Part shown: one piece after another, positions 23,428-35,235 of the stretch | Position numbering within the stretch: position 1 is the first letter of the stretch | Layout: every line of letters starts with the position of its first letter | NCBI GenBank assembly: GCA_015698045.1 | Contig: BLAL01000074.1 | Span: 124,001-188,000 of the forward strand | DNA length: 64,000 nucleotides | Direction: 5' to 3' | Source: Rhizophagus clarus | Lineage: Eukaryota; Glomeromycota; Glomeromycetes; Glomerales; Glomeraceae | Position numbers and translations under genes: made by a program | The notes under the pieces: generated by a model | Database searches by the model: none | Told to the model about the DNA's origin: nothing | Seen by the model: only the letters and a program-made list of their open reading frames with translations

Positions 23428-23929
23428 TAGGAAAGAAAAAAGATTGAATGATAATAGAATAATTGACACACCATCAGAATTTTATTTGTCAGAGTATGAC
23501 ATCATGCATAATATCCGAGACCGTCGTAACACAAATTAGTAACAATTTATGCGTCTATGAAAGAAATAGAATATTATTGATTTGGTTAAAGCTAAAATTA
23601 ATAAATATGTTAAATTAGCTAAACATACATACATTTTACGTAGTACGACGGTAAAAAAAAATTTTTTTTTCAACATGATGTTTTAAGACCAATTGGAATG
23701 TCCGTGATGGCATGGCGCAAACTCAATGGATTAATACAAAATGTATATTTTATTATTTATATTGTTATTTAATACTATTGTTGTTATTCTTATCACTATT
23801 ATTATCTTTATTTATTTTTTGTTTATTTCTTGCAAGGTAAACAATTAAAAAGTTATTTTTTTTTATTTTTTTTTTATTAGATTTAATAACTCGATGTACA
23901 AATACACAATTCTAAGTTTAATTTTTTTC
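22459..23929. other. Intergenic with A/T homopolymer palindrome
   Basis: A poly-T/poly-A palindrome at about 23390-23428 and other homopolymer runs; no gene seen. Confidence 0.5.
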
Positions 23930-24150
23930 TAGCAAGCATTTTATCTAGACTTAAAAAAATAATTTTTCTAAACAAAGCATGGCAGATGACCATTTCTGAA
24001 ACGCCAAGATGCATTATATACTTTAATTAATCATTTAAAACCTGATAAAATCAAGTAAATCCGATTTCGAAAGTTCTCGTGACGCTTTTCTATTCATTAT
24101 AGAAATTTGTGAAATCATGCAATATATTTTTTTTTATTTGTAGCTCGCGG
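23930..24150 (+). repeat. Dispersed repeat family R1, fragment (copy 4)
   Basis: Shares GCAGATGACCATTTCTGAAA, CGCCAAGATGCAT, and TTCATTATAGAAATTTGTG-AAATCATGCAATA with the corresponding parts of copies 1 and 3. Confidence 0.45.
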
Positions 24151-24370
24151 AGCGGATTGAAGATATGATCTGCGTTTACTATTGTCTTCCAATTTTGGCA
24201 ATTGAATATGATTTATTTTAGTTTAGATTTCATGTTAAAGATGCCACAACATATTACATTAATATCACAATCATATGACGAATAAACGTAACATCACTTA
24301 ATTACGAATGGTCTCGTGATTATAAGTATAATAAAATCACTAGTTATATTTTCGTGAAGTAAAGGAGAGT

Positions 24371-25106
24371 TAGTGCTCCGAACGATACGAGTTAACCCGG
24401 GTTATTTTGACCCGACTCGACTTTCGGTATTTAAAATTTTACTGATCCGTGACCCGCATGACCCGACCCGACGCCGGGTCGGGTCATATATTTCCTTGAC
24501 CCGGGTTTTGACCTGGATTAACCCGAATGATTATATCTATTTTCTTATATATTAAGTTCCATCCTTATATTCATACTCGATTATATACTACAATGCTTGT
24601 CGACTTAACTGAGCAAACAACCCCTCCAACTCAATGAAGAAAGGCCTTACGTAGTGAGCTTTTTACCAAAATCTCTTTGAAGAAAGAAATCTTCTACAAG
24701 CAATGAAAAGGCAAAAACTCATCGTGAAGTTGAGTGTCTTAATTGTCCATAAGTAAAAATATTTATGCTGAAATATATGCTAAGTATTGGTCAGATATTT
24801 CTTTTAAAAAAGTCTAGTATCGTAAAATTGGTGATTTCAATACGCATTGTGCGAACTTGACGTTGTCGTAGATCAATTTTCTTATCAGTTATTATCATAT
24901 TGATTAATGTAACCAAATATGATTGATGTATAATAAAAATTCGAGTTTAGACCCGGGTTTATACGGGTCAGACTATGCTCGGGTCAAGTCGATTTCGGGT
25001 TATAAAATTGTGTGACCCGGGTATATACGAGTCTCTCCTTTTTCACTTCAGGTCGGGTCGAGTATAATCTCAAAACCCGACCCGACTTGACCCGGTAGGA
25101 GCACTA
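24371..25106. mobile_element. hAT-like MITE, 736 bp, perfect 8-bp TSD (family member 1)
   Basis: Perfect terminal inverted repeat TAGTGCTCC / GGAGCACTA. Perfect 8-bp direct duplication AGGAGAGT at 24363-24370 and 25107-25114. Subterminal regions are packed with ACCCGAC/GTCGGGT words (GAGTTAACCCGGGTT at the left, ACCCGACCCGACTTGACCCG at the right). The middle (about 24550-24930) has ordinary AT composition and no readable transposase. A shorter member of the same family is at 59191-59482. The TAGTG start, imperfect inner repeats and 8-bp duplication place it with hAT elements. Confidence 0.92.
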
Positions 25107-25114
25107 AGGAGAGT

Positions 25115-26290
25115 TGCTGCTGCTTCGTTGTTGTTCGTTGCCGATCAAATTTTTTCATCTTTTACGTGATCGTGTATCGTAATATATTTTATACTAATAT
25201 TATTTAACATCATTTTTCCTGTGATCGTACGTAAGAAAAGGTTATGGCTTTAACTACGTCTGCACATAACACATTACATCGGCTGAAAGTCATTATGTTA
25301 CATGCAAATTGAAATCGTGAGATTATGTCAATGACAAGTCTCGAGTGAACATCTTTTAATAAATACGATAAATACAAATATAGTATAACGCGACTTGCAG
25401 CACACCTTTATATCTCTTTTCTATACCGCGTATGAAATTTAAAAATCACCAAAGATGATTATGCATAAATAATTATACTGTATAATTAATTATACACGCA
25501 TTTTCTTAATACAAAATTATACGTGGTTATGTAATATACTATCGCAATTGATAAACTTTTTTTAGCATATCATAAACTTTATAGTTTTAGCCTTACTTAG
25601 AATTTTAGATGTAAATATGATAAGAATGTGACGTTCATTTCATTTTAACTCCAAAAAAAAAATATATATATAAAATATAAAAGAAAAGTTGGCATTCGTT
25701 CAATTAATGTATTCCTCTTATTTCCGCAATAACATTAATGATGCATGTCGAAGAGTTTTTAATATTAAAAATTTGGATTTTTGATTTTCAATTTTTTTTT
25801 TTTTTTTTTTTTTTTAATTTTAGGAGAGGAAGAATTATTATTGATTATATGAAGAAATTGGTTAGTTGTTATAGAAGAATTGTGCGGAATCCTTTTGTTA
25901 GAATAAGCAAATAATTCATTGCATTTCGTAGTCGGTAAGTTAATTAGTAATTTAACGTTAAATTTCATAGAAACGAAAATTTGGAAGATTACGCGTTAAA
26001 AACGACTTTTAAAATATTTGGAAAGGAGTAAAATTGTATAGAAAAGCGATCCTACTCTTTACTTGAAAATTGTTTCGTAACGCCTGATTGTATTTCATTA
26101 AACAACGGCAAGTAATATGATCATAAGAGTTCTAATATAATTCTCTTAAGAATAATTTTTAGTTTAATAATTCTAAACATTTTTATCATAATAATTTTTT
26201 ATAGAATTGTGTACAATGAACTATATAGCCTTGAAACACGAAAAATTTATAATTTTTATTATTTCTTAATATGATACAAAAATTAAAGAT
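25115..26290. other. Intergenic
   Basis: No gene I can support. A minus-strand frame at 25765-25968 has faint resemblance to the start of an HMG-box protein but is too short and runs into a Lys homopolymer; see rejected items. Confidence 0.4.
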
Positions 26291-26374
26291 AAAATTGAAC
26301 TAGCAAAATTGAACTAGCAAAGTTGAATTAGCAAAGTTGAATTAGCAAAATCGAATTAGCAAAATTGAATTAGC
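26291..26374. repeat. 14-bp tandem repeat, six units
   Basis: Units AAAATTGAACTAGC (x2), AAAGTTGAATTAGC (x2), AAAATCGAATTAGC, AAAATTGAATTAGC. They lie just beyond the stop codon of the BTB gene, so probably in its 3' UTR or flank. Confidence 0.95.
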
Positions 26375-26420
26375 AAAATTAATCACAAGAAATAAACTTT
26401 CTTTCCTGAATCTTTCTTAT

Positions 26421-28143
26421 TTAGGTGAGAACCACCTGAAATACCTCATAACCTATAAATTGGAAGCCACCTGATGTATTTCTTAATTTGATCTCATATG
26501 AACCTTGCCAATGATATCCACAATCTTCTAACGGCTGATAACCGACGTCATGACATAATAAATGTTCTTCATTAGGCGTAATCCATAGATCGGTCTTACC
26601 AAAACACGGACCACATGTATGGCAATTATGAACAAAATTCAAAACATTGTATGGACTAATTTTTCCCATCTTATTCTTATTACTTTTGTTAAACGAAAAT
26701 AAGAAGGCGTTAGTATCATTTGGTTTACTGTTATTATTCCTATTATTCAAAGCCATTTTTTGTGAAGAAGAAGATGATGGTTCTACAATCGATTCTTCAT
26801 CAACATTCATTAATAAAGTTTCACCTTCATCATCGGGTAAATATTTGATTAAACTCTTTGAACTAATATCACTGTCATTTTCTAAACTCTTTGAATTAAT
26901 ATCTCTACTATTTTCATTATTTCCCCAAGAAATAGGGTTATATCCTCCAATGATCTCGTCTGGAAGATTTGTTTTAACTAATACAATGGTAGCGCCCTTA
27001 TTATCACAATATTCATGAAATATCTTGACTGAATTACCATGTCTTTTTGTACTATACAAGAGATTAAATTTGAATTCCCATTCAAGGTTCGTTGATTTCT
27101 TTAATTTCTTATTTTCAATCCAACGAGAAATTATTTCGGCTTGTCCTGATGTAATAAAGTCCGAATCAATTATTCGAACTTTTCTTAATGATGGTAAAGA
27201 ATAATTTGTTGGTAAAGTTCCTTTGAAATAATATTCAAGCAACTTATTTGCAAGATCTTCTGGTAAAACTTTACTAAACTCATGAACATAATCAAAATAT
27301 TTATGACTAGATATTTGAAAGAATCTAATAAATGGGATAAATGGATTTAAAGTCTTTTTAAAACAATTAATTTCTTGATCTGTCCATTGAGTTAATTTTT
27401 TTTCATTGAGATCAGGATTCTTTACAAATGCCCAACCGAGTACAGCATTCCAAACACGAAATTCTTCAACTGATAAATCATCTATTTGTAAAAACTTGAT
27501 CAATTGTATCTCAGAAAGTTTATTAAATTGATCGAAATTAAGAAACCATTTCGTATCTTTGCAGATCAAATCGATAATTGATGATTGTAGTTGTTGAAAT
27601 TCTTCATTATCAAACTTTTCAGTAAAGATGTTTTCGTAAATCCAATTTGATCGAGTTTCAATAAGGTAAGATTGAAGATATTCGACCATGGTAATTAGTT
27701 CAAAATGTTTAGCAGTTTTAATCAAACTCAACAAAAATATTGTATCCATGGTTAAAACATTACTAATTTCATTACCATAGATAAATCTAAATAATATAAA
27801 AAAAAAAATAATATTATTATTATTAATTTAATTTAAATTTTAGATAAATAAATAATCAGAGATCGATAATTAATATTTACCTTAAGATTATGTCGAATAT
27901 TTCAAAGGTATATTCAGGAAATTTAAATTGATAACGACCATTTTTATCAAGCTCATCATTTTCATCCATAAATTGTAATTTATTACGAAAATATTCTGAT
28001 CTAACTTTTAAAATAAAAGAATGACCAATCATTCTTTTAAAAGGTTTTCGACCCACGAGAAAAATAACATCATAATCAATATTATATTTACGTATTTGAC
28101 TTATATCTTGGATGAATTTTTTATCTGAAGGTAATGGAATCAT
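26421..28143 (-). CDS. BTB-BACK-TLD domain protein, 542 aa, 2 exons
   Basis: Exon 1 28143-27881, intron 27880-27787 (GTAAAT...TTTAG), exon 2 27786-26421; the junction splits an Arg codon and gives IILRFIYGNE, the normal end of a BTB fold. BTB about 20-100 (YDVIFLVGRKPFKRMIGHSF), a helical BACK-type region about 110-230, TLD about 340-542 (KIFHEYCDNKGATIVLVKTN, IIGGYNPISW, and the closing GYEVFQV). BTB proteins usually dimerise and many bind cullin-3; TLD domains are linked to oxidative-stress protection. The TLD here carries an insertion of about 80 residues after IIGGYNPISW, rich in Ser, Asp and Asn, so its fold may be interrupted by a disordered loop. Frame and splice sites are intact. Substrate unknown. 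A decayed relative is at 3894-5472 and a TLD fragment at 62640-62880. Confidence 0.9.
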
Positions 28144-31054
28144 TTTTACAATGTTGAAATGTAAGAAAGGAAGAATTGTTGAATTTATAAAATGACTGAC
28201 GTGAAAAAAAGGTAAAAAAGTAATAATAAAAAAAAAAAGGAAAGAAATTTCTTGTTCTTATTTACACATATCACAATTTTCATATGTCATTCGATCTTTT
28301 TTTGCAAAAAAAAACATTATTATTAATCTAATAATCATTACATACAAGTGGTGTGAGAATTGTAAGTGCTACATTTATCATTATCACGTCATGTAACTAG
28401 AGTTGGAATCGATTACTGCGTCAAAAATCAAACCTTATTTAGTTACTTTGCTATTATGTTTTGAATTCGTTCATTGGATTTAATTACCAAATTTTATTTA
28501 AAACATAATTAGAATTCGTTCCACGCAAATGTGCATTAGTTATTTCTTTTTAATTTAATTAATTTATTTAGGGAGAGAATCATTTAAGGATATTCCTCAA
28601 TTTTATTGTTATTTGGCGCAATTTATTATCCGTATATACTGTATAAAGTGAAGAACGAATAGATTTTATTATTCAATTTGTTTTTTTTTTTAATTTCCAT
28701 CAAGATAGACGATCGTTCCTCATTACTACATTACTACGCTCAACGTAACGAAAGAAATTGGGGACTAACTATCTGGATTTTTTAACCGAGATATAAATGA
28801 CAATTTTTTCTATTTCCATTTTTTTTTTCATTTTTTTTTATTTCCATTTTTTTTCCATTTTTTTTTTTTTCATTTTTTTTTTATTTCAATTTTTTATTTC
28901 TTTTATTTTTTTTCATTTTTTTTTTTAAATGGGTAGGACGATTATTAGTTGGGAAGCCGATTAGTATAGGTTCAAATTTAGGAGGAGTTGCTTTAACTTG
29001 GTTAATTTCATTTTTTGACATTTCTGATGTATTATCTCTCCGAATTTGTAACTACTTCTGATTTCGTGTCGTACATTACGCTAAAAAATAAAAGTAAAAA
29101 TTTATTATTGAATTTTTCAATCAATTTGATGTTGAAGTTGGCGGTTGGGTTCGTCTATCTTAGATAGTTTTTCTATTTGTAAATAGAGGGGGCAGATTTC
29201 TTTTTATTCTGTATGTTAGAATCAATAATTTTGTACTATTTCAGTTATTTTATTATATATATATATATATATTTATTTATTTATTCAAAATAATAATAGG
29301 AAATTCTGGAGTAATTTCTGCAGTAAGTCTGGTCAAATCTCAGACGAATAACGGCGTTCGGAATTTTTCACGAATTCCGGACGTTTGGAATCCTTCTTGC
29401 CATTAACCAGACATAAATTCCAGATACCATTTTTCTTAGAGTGTACTAAAAAAGAGGTTTATCAATTTACGGCACATATGTTACGACGTTACGGAATTTA
29501 CGATATATGATTTACATATGTCGATTAGGAGGAAAGCCATGAGTTCCTCTATTTAATTGTCTCAAATATTTAAATTACTTTCTGCTATAAAATTATCACA
29601 AATATTTAAGTTACTTTCTGATAATTGAAACTTCATGAAAACTCTGTTTTCATTCTTAGTGTGAGTCAATATATAATTTAGTGTGAGTCAATATATAATT
29701 TAATGTAAGAAATTTTTTTTTTAATGAAAAATTTCCGTAGTGAAAAAACATTTTTTTTTTTTAGGGGGCAAAAAAATACTACGGTCGATCACTATCTGTG
29801 CTAAAAATTCACATGACCTATCGAGTCCCGACTCCCGACCATGAGGGAACATGTAATTTTATCCACTTGACCTTGTAACTACATTTACAAATACACATGG
29901 AATGAAAATTGATATGAAACTTCCGTTTTTTTCCTGAAAACTCTTGTTAGCTATATATATCGTGAATTATATAAATTTGACTTTGTTCAAATAATTGTTT
30001 AAAAAAGATCTGCACGGTGTTTCTTTAAAAAAAAATTGCTGTTATCGAAAAATTGAATTATAATTGCTGGTTATATGTAATTTGGGCGTACTGAAACCTT
30101 TATAAACGTTAATTCATAATACATTTTAATTGTTTTAGTCGAAAAATTTAACCGCACCGCAATCAGAATTCTTAATGTTTATCACACGATAACAACAATT
30201 TCCAAAAATAGCAAGTAATTGAAGTACATGAAACGACCAAAAATATTGAAACAATATTGAAACAATGATTTTAGCATAATATTAACTTAATTCATATTCC
30301 AAAAAATGTAAAAAATTAAACTATTCAACCTAAAACCGGAAACAATGACCTAAATAACTACTGTTAACCAAATATATTCTATTTCAATCATACCTATCGA
30401 AAATGTGATTTCTTTAAAAGGAATTAAAAAGACTAAAAGAAGATAAAGAAAAAGTTTCAAATTAATATTTACGACATAAACCGTTATTTTAAAAAATTAA
30501 TTTGTTTGAAAGGAACTGAAAAGGAAAAAATTTAAATAAATATGTCAACATTACGTTAGAATGATCATCACATATAAATTCCTAAATATCATTATGATTT
30601 CCTAATTTGAAAAATCAAATGATATAATGAAAAATAAAAATATATATTAAATTTACGTCATAAAAAAATATATAATTATTGTTTTGTCAATTATAGCATA
30701 AAATCAAGAAATCTCGGCTATTACCAACTATGATGTGTTTGAAGAGTTGTTCTTTCTTTTTGAACTTCCAAACACAATAATATCTAACGGCCGATAGTCA
30801 TGTGATATGATTTGCACATAAAATGTTACACGAGAAATTAAGTACTTTCAATAGGTCTTTAATGGGAGAAGAACAAATCGCCAGGGCATAGCAAATTATA
30901 ATGTAAGACAATAATATTTTACTCTTTTTTTTCCAAGCACCAACAATGCCAAACAATAAGCTTGTATTATAATTGGTGGTTGTATCAGACATACTAAACA
31001 TATACGGCAATCAGATTAAGGGCTTTCGTTAATGGCTGCGGATTCTTTTTCCTT
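28144..31054. other. 2.9-kb intergenic region
   Basis: No gene that I can support. A T-rich tract with interspersed CCA lies at 28808-28929. A short minus-strand frame at about 28880-29020 (MSKNEINQVKATPPKFEPIL, then IGFPTNNRPTHLK) could be a lone exon but has no partners. A small imperfect inverted repeat GTCTGGT...ACCAGAC occurs at about 29325-29411. A 21-bp direct duplication (GTGTGAGTCAATATATAATTT...) is at about 29658-29703. Confidence 0.5.
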
Positions 31055-31062
31055 TATATAAA
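31055..31062 (+). promoter_or_regulatory. TATA box of the second F-box gene
   Basis: TATATAAA in CCTTTATATAAAGGATCAT, 116 nt before the ATG. Confidence 0.55.
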
Positions 31063-31177
31063 GGATCATATCCTGTTGTTGGCATTTATCCTTTTTTTTG
31101 TTATTTATTTTTTATAACAATTAATCGTTCATACATCAATTTATTTTATTTATCGTTTATACCATCAAATCATAATT

Positions 31178-32680
31178 ATGGTTCAACTTGTCCCAGACGT
31201 ACTCTTGTTGATTTTTGCTGAATTGCAAAATTATCCCTCTTCTTTATATTCATGTATTTTGGTGAATAGTTCCTGGTGCTGCGTAGCTGTACCCATTCTA
31301 TGGAAATTTATTTCATATGGTTACGATGCTCCTTCCGATCATAAACTAGAATCACGTGAAAAACTTTATAATGTTATCGCTCACTTTTTACCAAATGGGC
31401 CAAAAGATCCATTATCCAAAAACAATATTTCATTACCTTTAAATAAATTTCCAAGAAAACCAATGTTCGAATATATGAAATATTTTACACGTATTCACCC
31501 AGGTTGGATTAGAGACATGATACAACTTTCAATTAATGAAGGATCTACACACAAGAAAAATGTATTAGAAAGTGAAATTTACAAGTTAATTTTTAATAAA
31601 TGTAATAATGTAAAACATTTTTATTGGATTACTACTGAAAAATTATGTAGTTATCCAAATGCAAAACCATTTTTCTCAAGTTTACAATCACTTGTAATTA
31701 GTTTAGAATTTAACACTTTAACTTCACAAATATTACCCGAACTAAGTAATATTTGTCATAATATTATAAATTTGGAGATATGTTATTGTAAAGAAGATTC
31801 TTCAGATTTAGTTACATTTATTGACATGCAACATAATTTACAATCCTTGTGTTTACATCTTGGCGATGAGAATTTTGAGATTGAAGAGAATGATGATGAG
31901 AATGATGATGGTAATGCGGTTGATTGGAATAATATTGAGGAAAAACAATACACATTATTAAGCGATGTGATCTTAAAAAAAGCTGATAAATTAAAGCAAA
32001 TCACATTAACACCAATTATCACATTAATTGATCCCGAATTTCTTTCGAGTTCAGTTAATATACAGAACTTGGAACTTAATAATGATGATGGAATGTATAT
32101 GGATATAGACTGGAGAAAATGGGGAAAATGTTTAGACAAAGCTTCGTTCCCACATCTTAAATATTTTGGAACCACATTTTTACCTAGTAATATAGAAAGT
32201 TTAATTATTGAGAAATCCGGTGGAAACGTATTAGAAATTGATATACGTTATCCGTTAGAATTTCACGATTATCCGGCTGAAAATGTAAAATTAATAAGAA
32301 CAATTTATAATAATTGTCCAAAATTAAGAAAGTTAACTTTAAATATTGATCCTAAAAATTTAAGAGAAGTTAGTGGGATTTTTTCTAATTGCACACAATT
32401 AGAAAAACTACATCTTACAACGAAGAATTATATAATTCCTAATGGAGACGAATTATTAAAAATTATAAGCAATGAATCTCCTGCCACTTTACGTGAATTT
32501 TCATTTGGTGATAATTGGAATTTCTCGTTAAAAGGCTTAGAATCCTTTTTTATATATTGGAAATGTCAAGAGAAGTTTCCAATCAAATTTACCAATTATT
32601 ATGATGAAATGATTTATTCATGGACGGATGATCATAAAAAGTTAGTAGAAAGGTATAGACAGGATGGAACGATAAGATGA
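31178..32680 (+). CDS. F-box protein, 500 aa
   Basis: Single exon. The F-box occupies about residues 4-48: LVPDVLLLIFAELQNYPSSL then YSCILVNSSWCCVAVPILWK. The following region contains alternating hydrophobic/Leu segments of leucine-rich type (LQSLVISLEFNTLTSQILPE; LRKLTLNIDP; CTQLEKLHLT), as in SCF substrate receptors. An acidic stretch (about 230-247, EENDDENDDGN) interrupts the repeats. A second copy of the last coding bases and 3' UTR follows directly (32815-33020). The gene resembles the F-box protein at 1752-3392 in architecture only, so it is a distant paralogue. It should act in nucleus or cytosol as a ubiquitin-ligase adaptor; this is inferred from family. Confidence 0.9.
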   Translation: MVQLVPDVLLLIFAELQNYPSSLYSCILVNSSWCCVAVPILWKFISYGYDAPSDHKLESREKLYNVIAHFLPNGPKDPLSKNNISLPLNKFPRKPMFEYMKYFTRIHPGWIRDMIQLSINEGSTHKKNVLESEIYKLIFNKCNNVKHFYWITTEKLCSYPNAKPFFSSLQSLVISLEFNTLTSQILPELSNICHNIINLEICYCKEDSSDLVTFIDMQHNLQSLCLHLGDENFEIEENDDENDDGNAVDWNNIEEKQYTLLSDVILKKADKLKQITLTPIITLIDPEFLSSSVNIQNLELNNDDGMYMDIDWRKWGKCLDKASFPHLKYFGTTFLPSNIESLIIEKSGGNVLEIDIRYPLEFHDYPAENVKLIRTIYNNCPKLRKLTLNIDPKNLREVSGIFSNCTQLEKLHLTTKNYIIPNGDELLKIISNESPATLREFSFGDNWNFSLKGLESFFIYWKCQEKFPIKFTNYYDEMIYSWTDDHKKLVERYRQDGTIR

Positions 32681-32814
32681 AATTTTCTTAAAATTCCATT
32701 ATTTTTTTTTTTGTAATATAGAAAGAACATTTTTATTATATGAAATCATTTTATTTTCTTATTGTTTATATTTATAAATAAAATATTAACTATACAAATT
32801 AAAAAATTTGTTAA

Positions 32815-33020
32815 AATGATTTATTTATGGACGGATGATATATCATAAAAAGTTAGTAGAGAAAGAAAGGTATAAATAGGATTGAACGATTAGATGAAAT
32901 TTTCTTAAAATTCCATTAATTTCTGTAATATAGAAAATTTTTATTATATAAAATTATTATTTTTTTTTTTATTGTTTATATTTATAAACAAAGAGTATTA
33001 ACTATACCAATTAATTGTAT
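32815..33020 (+). pseudogene. Tandem duplicate of the F-box gene 3' end
   Basis: The sequence from about 32608 to 32800 (AAATGATTTATTCATGGACG, AAAAAGTTAGTAGAAAGGTA, GATGAAATTTTCTTAAAATT CC, GTAATATAGAAA, TTATTGTTTATATTTATAAA) recurs from 32815 to 33020 with point changes and small indels (an extra ATAT after GGATGAT, AGAAAG inserted). It holds the last about 25 codons and the 3' flank. No start or upstream part is present. Confidence 0.9.
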
Positions 33021-34013
33021 TTTAAAAATTTGTTTCTATAAATTTATAAAGTGATGACTCTTCTACTAAATAGTACTTAAATTAAATTTACGATTTTATG
33101 GATATTGGACGGTGGTATTTATATTGGTTAACTAGTGCATGTTAATTCTATTAAAAGTCATGTACCGTTTAAAATCGCCTTAAGAATAAGTAAAAGCAAA
33201 AAACTGTTCAGTCGCCGGTGTTTGTGAAGACGCTCAATGATATTAACCTTTAGGCAAGTCACAATACTTTACTAGTTTACTATTACTCCTTATAAAAATT
33301 TCGATTTCGAGTGTATCCATCGATTTGATTCAAATAATATGAATAATTAAATATTTTTATGTTAAATTTCATGTTGACTAACCGTAGTGCAATATCTGTT
33401 AAAATTTTTTACATAATAATAGTTATAACAATAAAAAAAAATAATTACTTGATACATAAAAAAATTACCGTATGCTTGCTTTTCGGCGCAGAAACTAGCA
33501 AAACTCGCTCAACAAAAAGCGAACGTTTGTTTACGTAAATTAGTCATTTGTTAAATTTTAAACGAAAATACCATAATGCAATAAATTTCTTTAAAACTGA
33601 ACGTTCATCATATGCTAAAAATCATCGAGTTTTAGCACGTTATACAAAATCTTATTCGTTATTGTGAATTAGTTAGTGAATTTAGTAATTTAGTACTACT
33701 ATACTTAAAATTTAAACCATACTTCGTGATCAAAACTAATTAAATAATAATGCAAAAAAAAATAAATAAATAAAAAATACAAAGCCGTTTATCATTTTTT
33801 TCATTATTGTTGAAGAATTTTTTAATTTTTGAAACAATTTAACTTTAAAATACTGACTTTTTAATATCTATGTTGAATTCTAATTCTTTTGGAACGTAAT
33901 TTATAAAAAAGATATTTTAATTTATCTATTAAAAAATGACTTTTATTAAATAGTAGCATAATGCTTTCTATTCGAAGGAGAATTAATAAATGAACATTTA
34001 GAAATGTAAGAAT
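33021..34013. other. Intergenic, nothing recognised
   Basis: AT-rich; no frame or element that I can support. Confidence 0.4.
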
Positions 34014-34148
34014 TTATAATATTAATTCCTTTCTTTTTAATTCAGCTTGATAAAATTGTTTAGCTTCAGTCTTGTCCCAGCAACTTTTCATTAAATTAGC
34101 ATAACATTCCGGTGTATCTTCTGTAATTTCGGATCTCTCCAGTATGAA
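34014..34148 (-). pseudogene. C-terminal fragment of a protein kinase-like gene
   Basis: An open stretch ending in a stop reads ERSEITEDTPECYANLMKSC then WDKTEAKQFYQAELKRKELI. TPECYANLMKSCWD is the well-known end of the kinase domain (subdomain XI) in the expanded kinase-like family of this fungal group. The region then jumps directly to a tail-like FYQAELKRKELI, so part of the C-lobe seems deleted. Nothing upstream on this strand continues the kinase. Confidence 0.65.
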
Positions 34149-34386
34149 GATTCAATATTTTAATGGGTTGTAGAATAAAAAATAGTTTTCTGTCAGATAA
34201 TTCGTACTACGGAAAGCTCAGTTTGTATCTATTTGGAAGTTATAAATATCGCTTCGAAGATTCTCTCATAATTATAATGGTAACCCTTTATATTTAGCGG
34301 TTGTGTCCAGTTAGTATCCGGACAAAAAAATCCGTCATCGTAGAATTTTTATATCCAGATATGATTAGTAGATATGTACAGTACAT

Positions 34387-34561
34387 AATGGTGTAGTTGG
34401 CCGAAAAATTCAGCCGAAGGCGCAGTAAATTTTCGGCTAACAACACCCAGCCGAAAAAAATCCATGTTGATCTTAAATATTTTGTTCATTCAACATATAA
34501 TGGTGTATTAGCCGAAAATTTACTGCGCCTTCGGCTGAATTTTTTGACTAACTACACCATT
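34387..34561. mobile_element. Foldback element, 54-bp arms
   Basis: The left arm 34387-34440 (AATGGTGTAGTTGGCCGAAA ...TTCGGCTAA) and right arm 34508-34561 are reverse complements at 51 of 54 positions, separated by 67 nt. A further CATTTGCGGCTGAATATTTT CCGGCTAACTACAC copy follows at about 34569-34602, repeating the arm theme. The termini GGTGTAGTTGGCCG/CTAACTACACC suggest a small non-autonomous DNA element. No clear target duplication was found. Confidence 0.7.
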
Positions 34562-34605
34562 ATATTCACATTTGCGGCTGAATATTTTCCGGCTAACTAC
34601 ACTTT

Positions 34606-35235
34606 TTTTAAATAATAGTGTAAATATCAAAATCTTGATTATGCATGTTGCAATATTTTTACCGTAATTAACTTCAAATTTCTATTGTAATTACACCATT
34701 ATAATATGTACCCGTAAATAAACAATCTATAAATAATTAAAACACAAATTCACTTAAAATCATAAAATTATATATTGAATATAACAAAATTTTCAATCAT
34801 TTTGCATCATTTAATAATAAAGGATAGATTTCTATTTCAATAATTTTCCGGAATGGGTATTAGCAGAAATGATCAAAATTAGGGATTTGTGCAGACTTAA
34901 CGAAGAACCCGCGCGACCCGTTTTAATTAAATGTAACATCCGGGTAACCGTCAATTCAAAAAATCTATATCCGGATATCTGCTTATTAACTGGATATCCG
35001 ATAATACAACCGGACAAGTCAAATCCGGATCGGTAGGCATATCGAGGTCTGATTGTATTCAGTAATAAATTATTTATGATTTATTTACGATAAACATAAA
35101 TTATTGAAGCGTCAAAGGGAATAAATACAATAGAAAATGTAAGCTACGACAAAGTCAAGAAAAACAATGGTTGCGACAATTTGATTGTCTGGATTAAATT
35201 GCGAAAAATTTACAAAATAATAATCTATTCATTAA
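34606..35235. other. Intergenic, nothing certain
   Basis: A slightly GC-richer patch at 34845-35050 contains repeated TCCGGAT/ATCCGGA words and may be another small element; no gene. Confidence 0.4.

Noticed and set aside
24373-24555. Small plus-strand frame, and a similar one at 59193-59405
   Set aside because: Both lie in the ACCCGAC-rich ends of the hAT MITEs and repeat their word pattern; not genes.
25765-25968. Minus-strand frame with faint likeness to the start of an HMG-box protein
   Set aside because: The likeness is limited to a few residues, there is no HMG helix 2-3 region, and the frame runs into a Lys homopolymer.
26647-27018. Plus-strand open frame of 123 codons
   Set aside because: It is antisense to the BTB-TLD gene, Leu/Ser-rich from the reverse of its Asn/Ser/Asp-rich loop, with no domain.
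31783-32175. Minus-strand open frame of 130 codons
   Set aside because: Antisense shadow of the second F-box gene.
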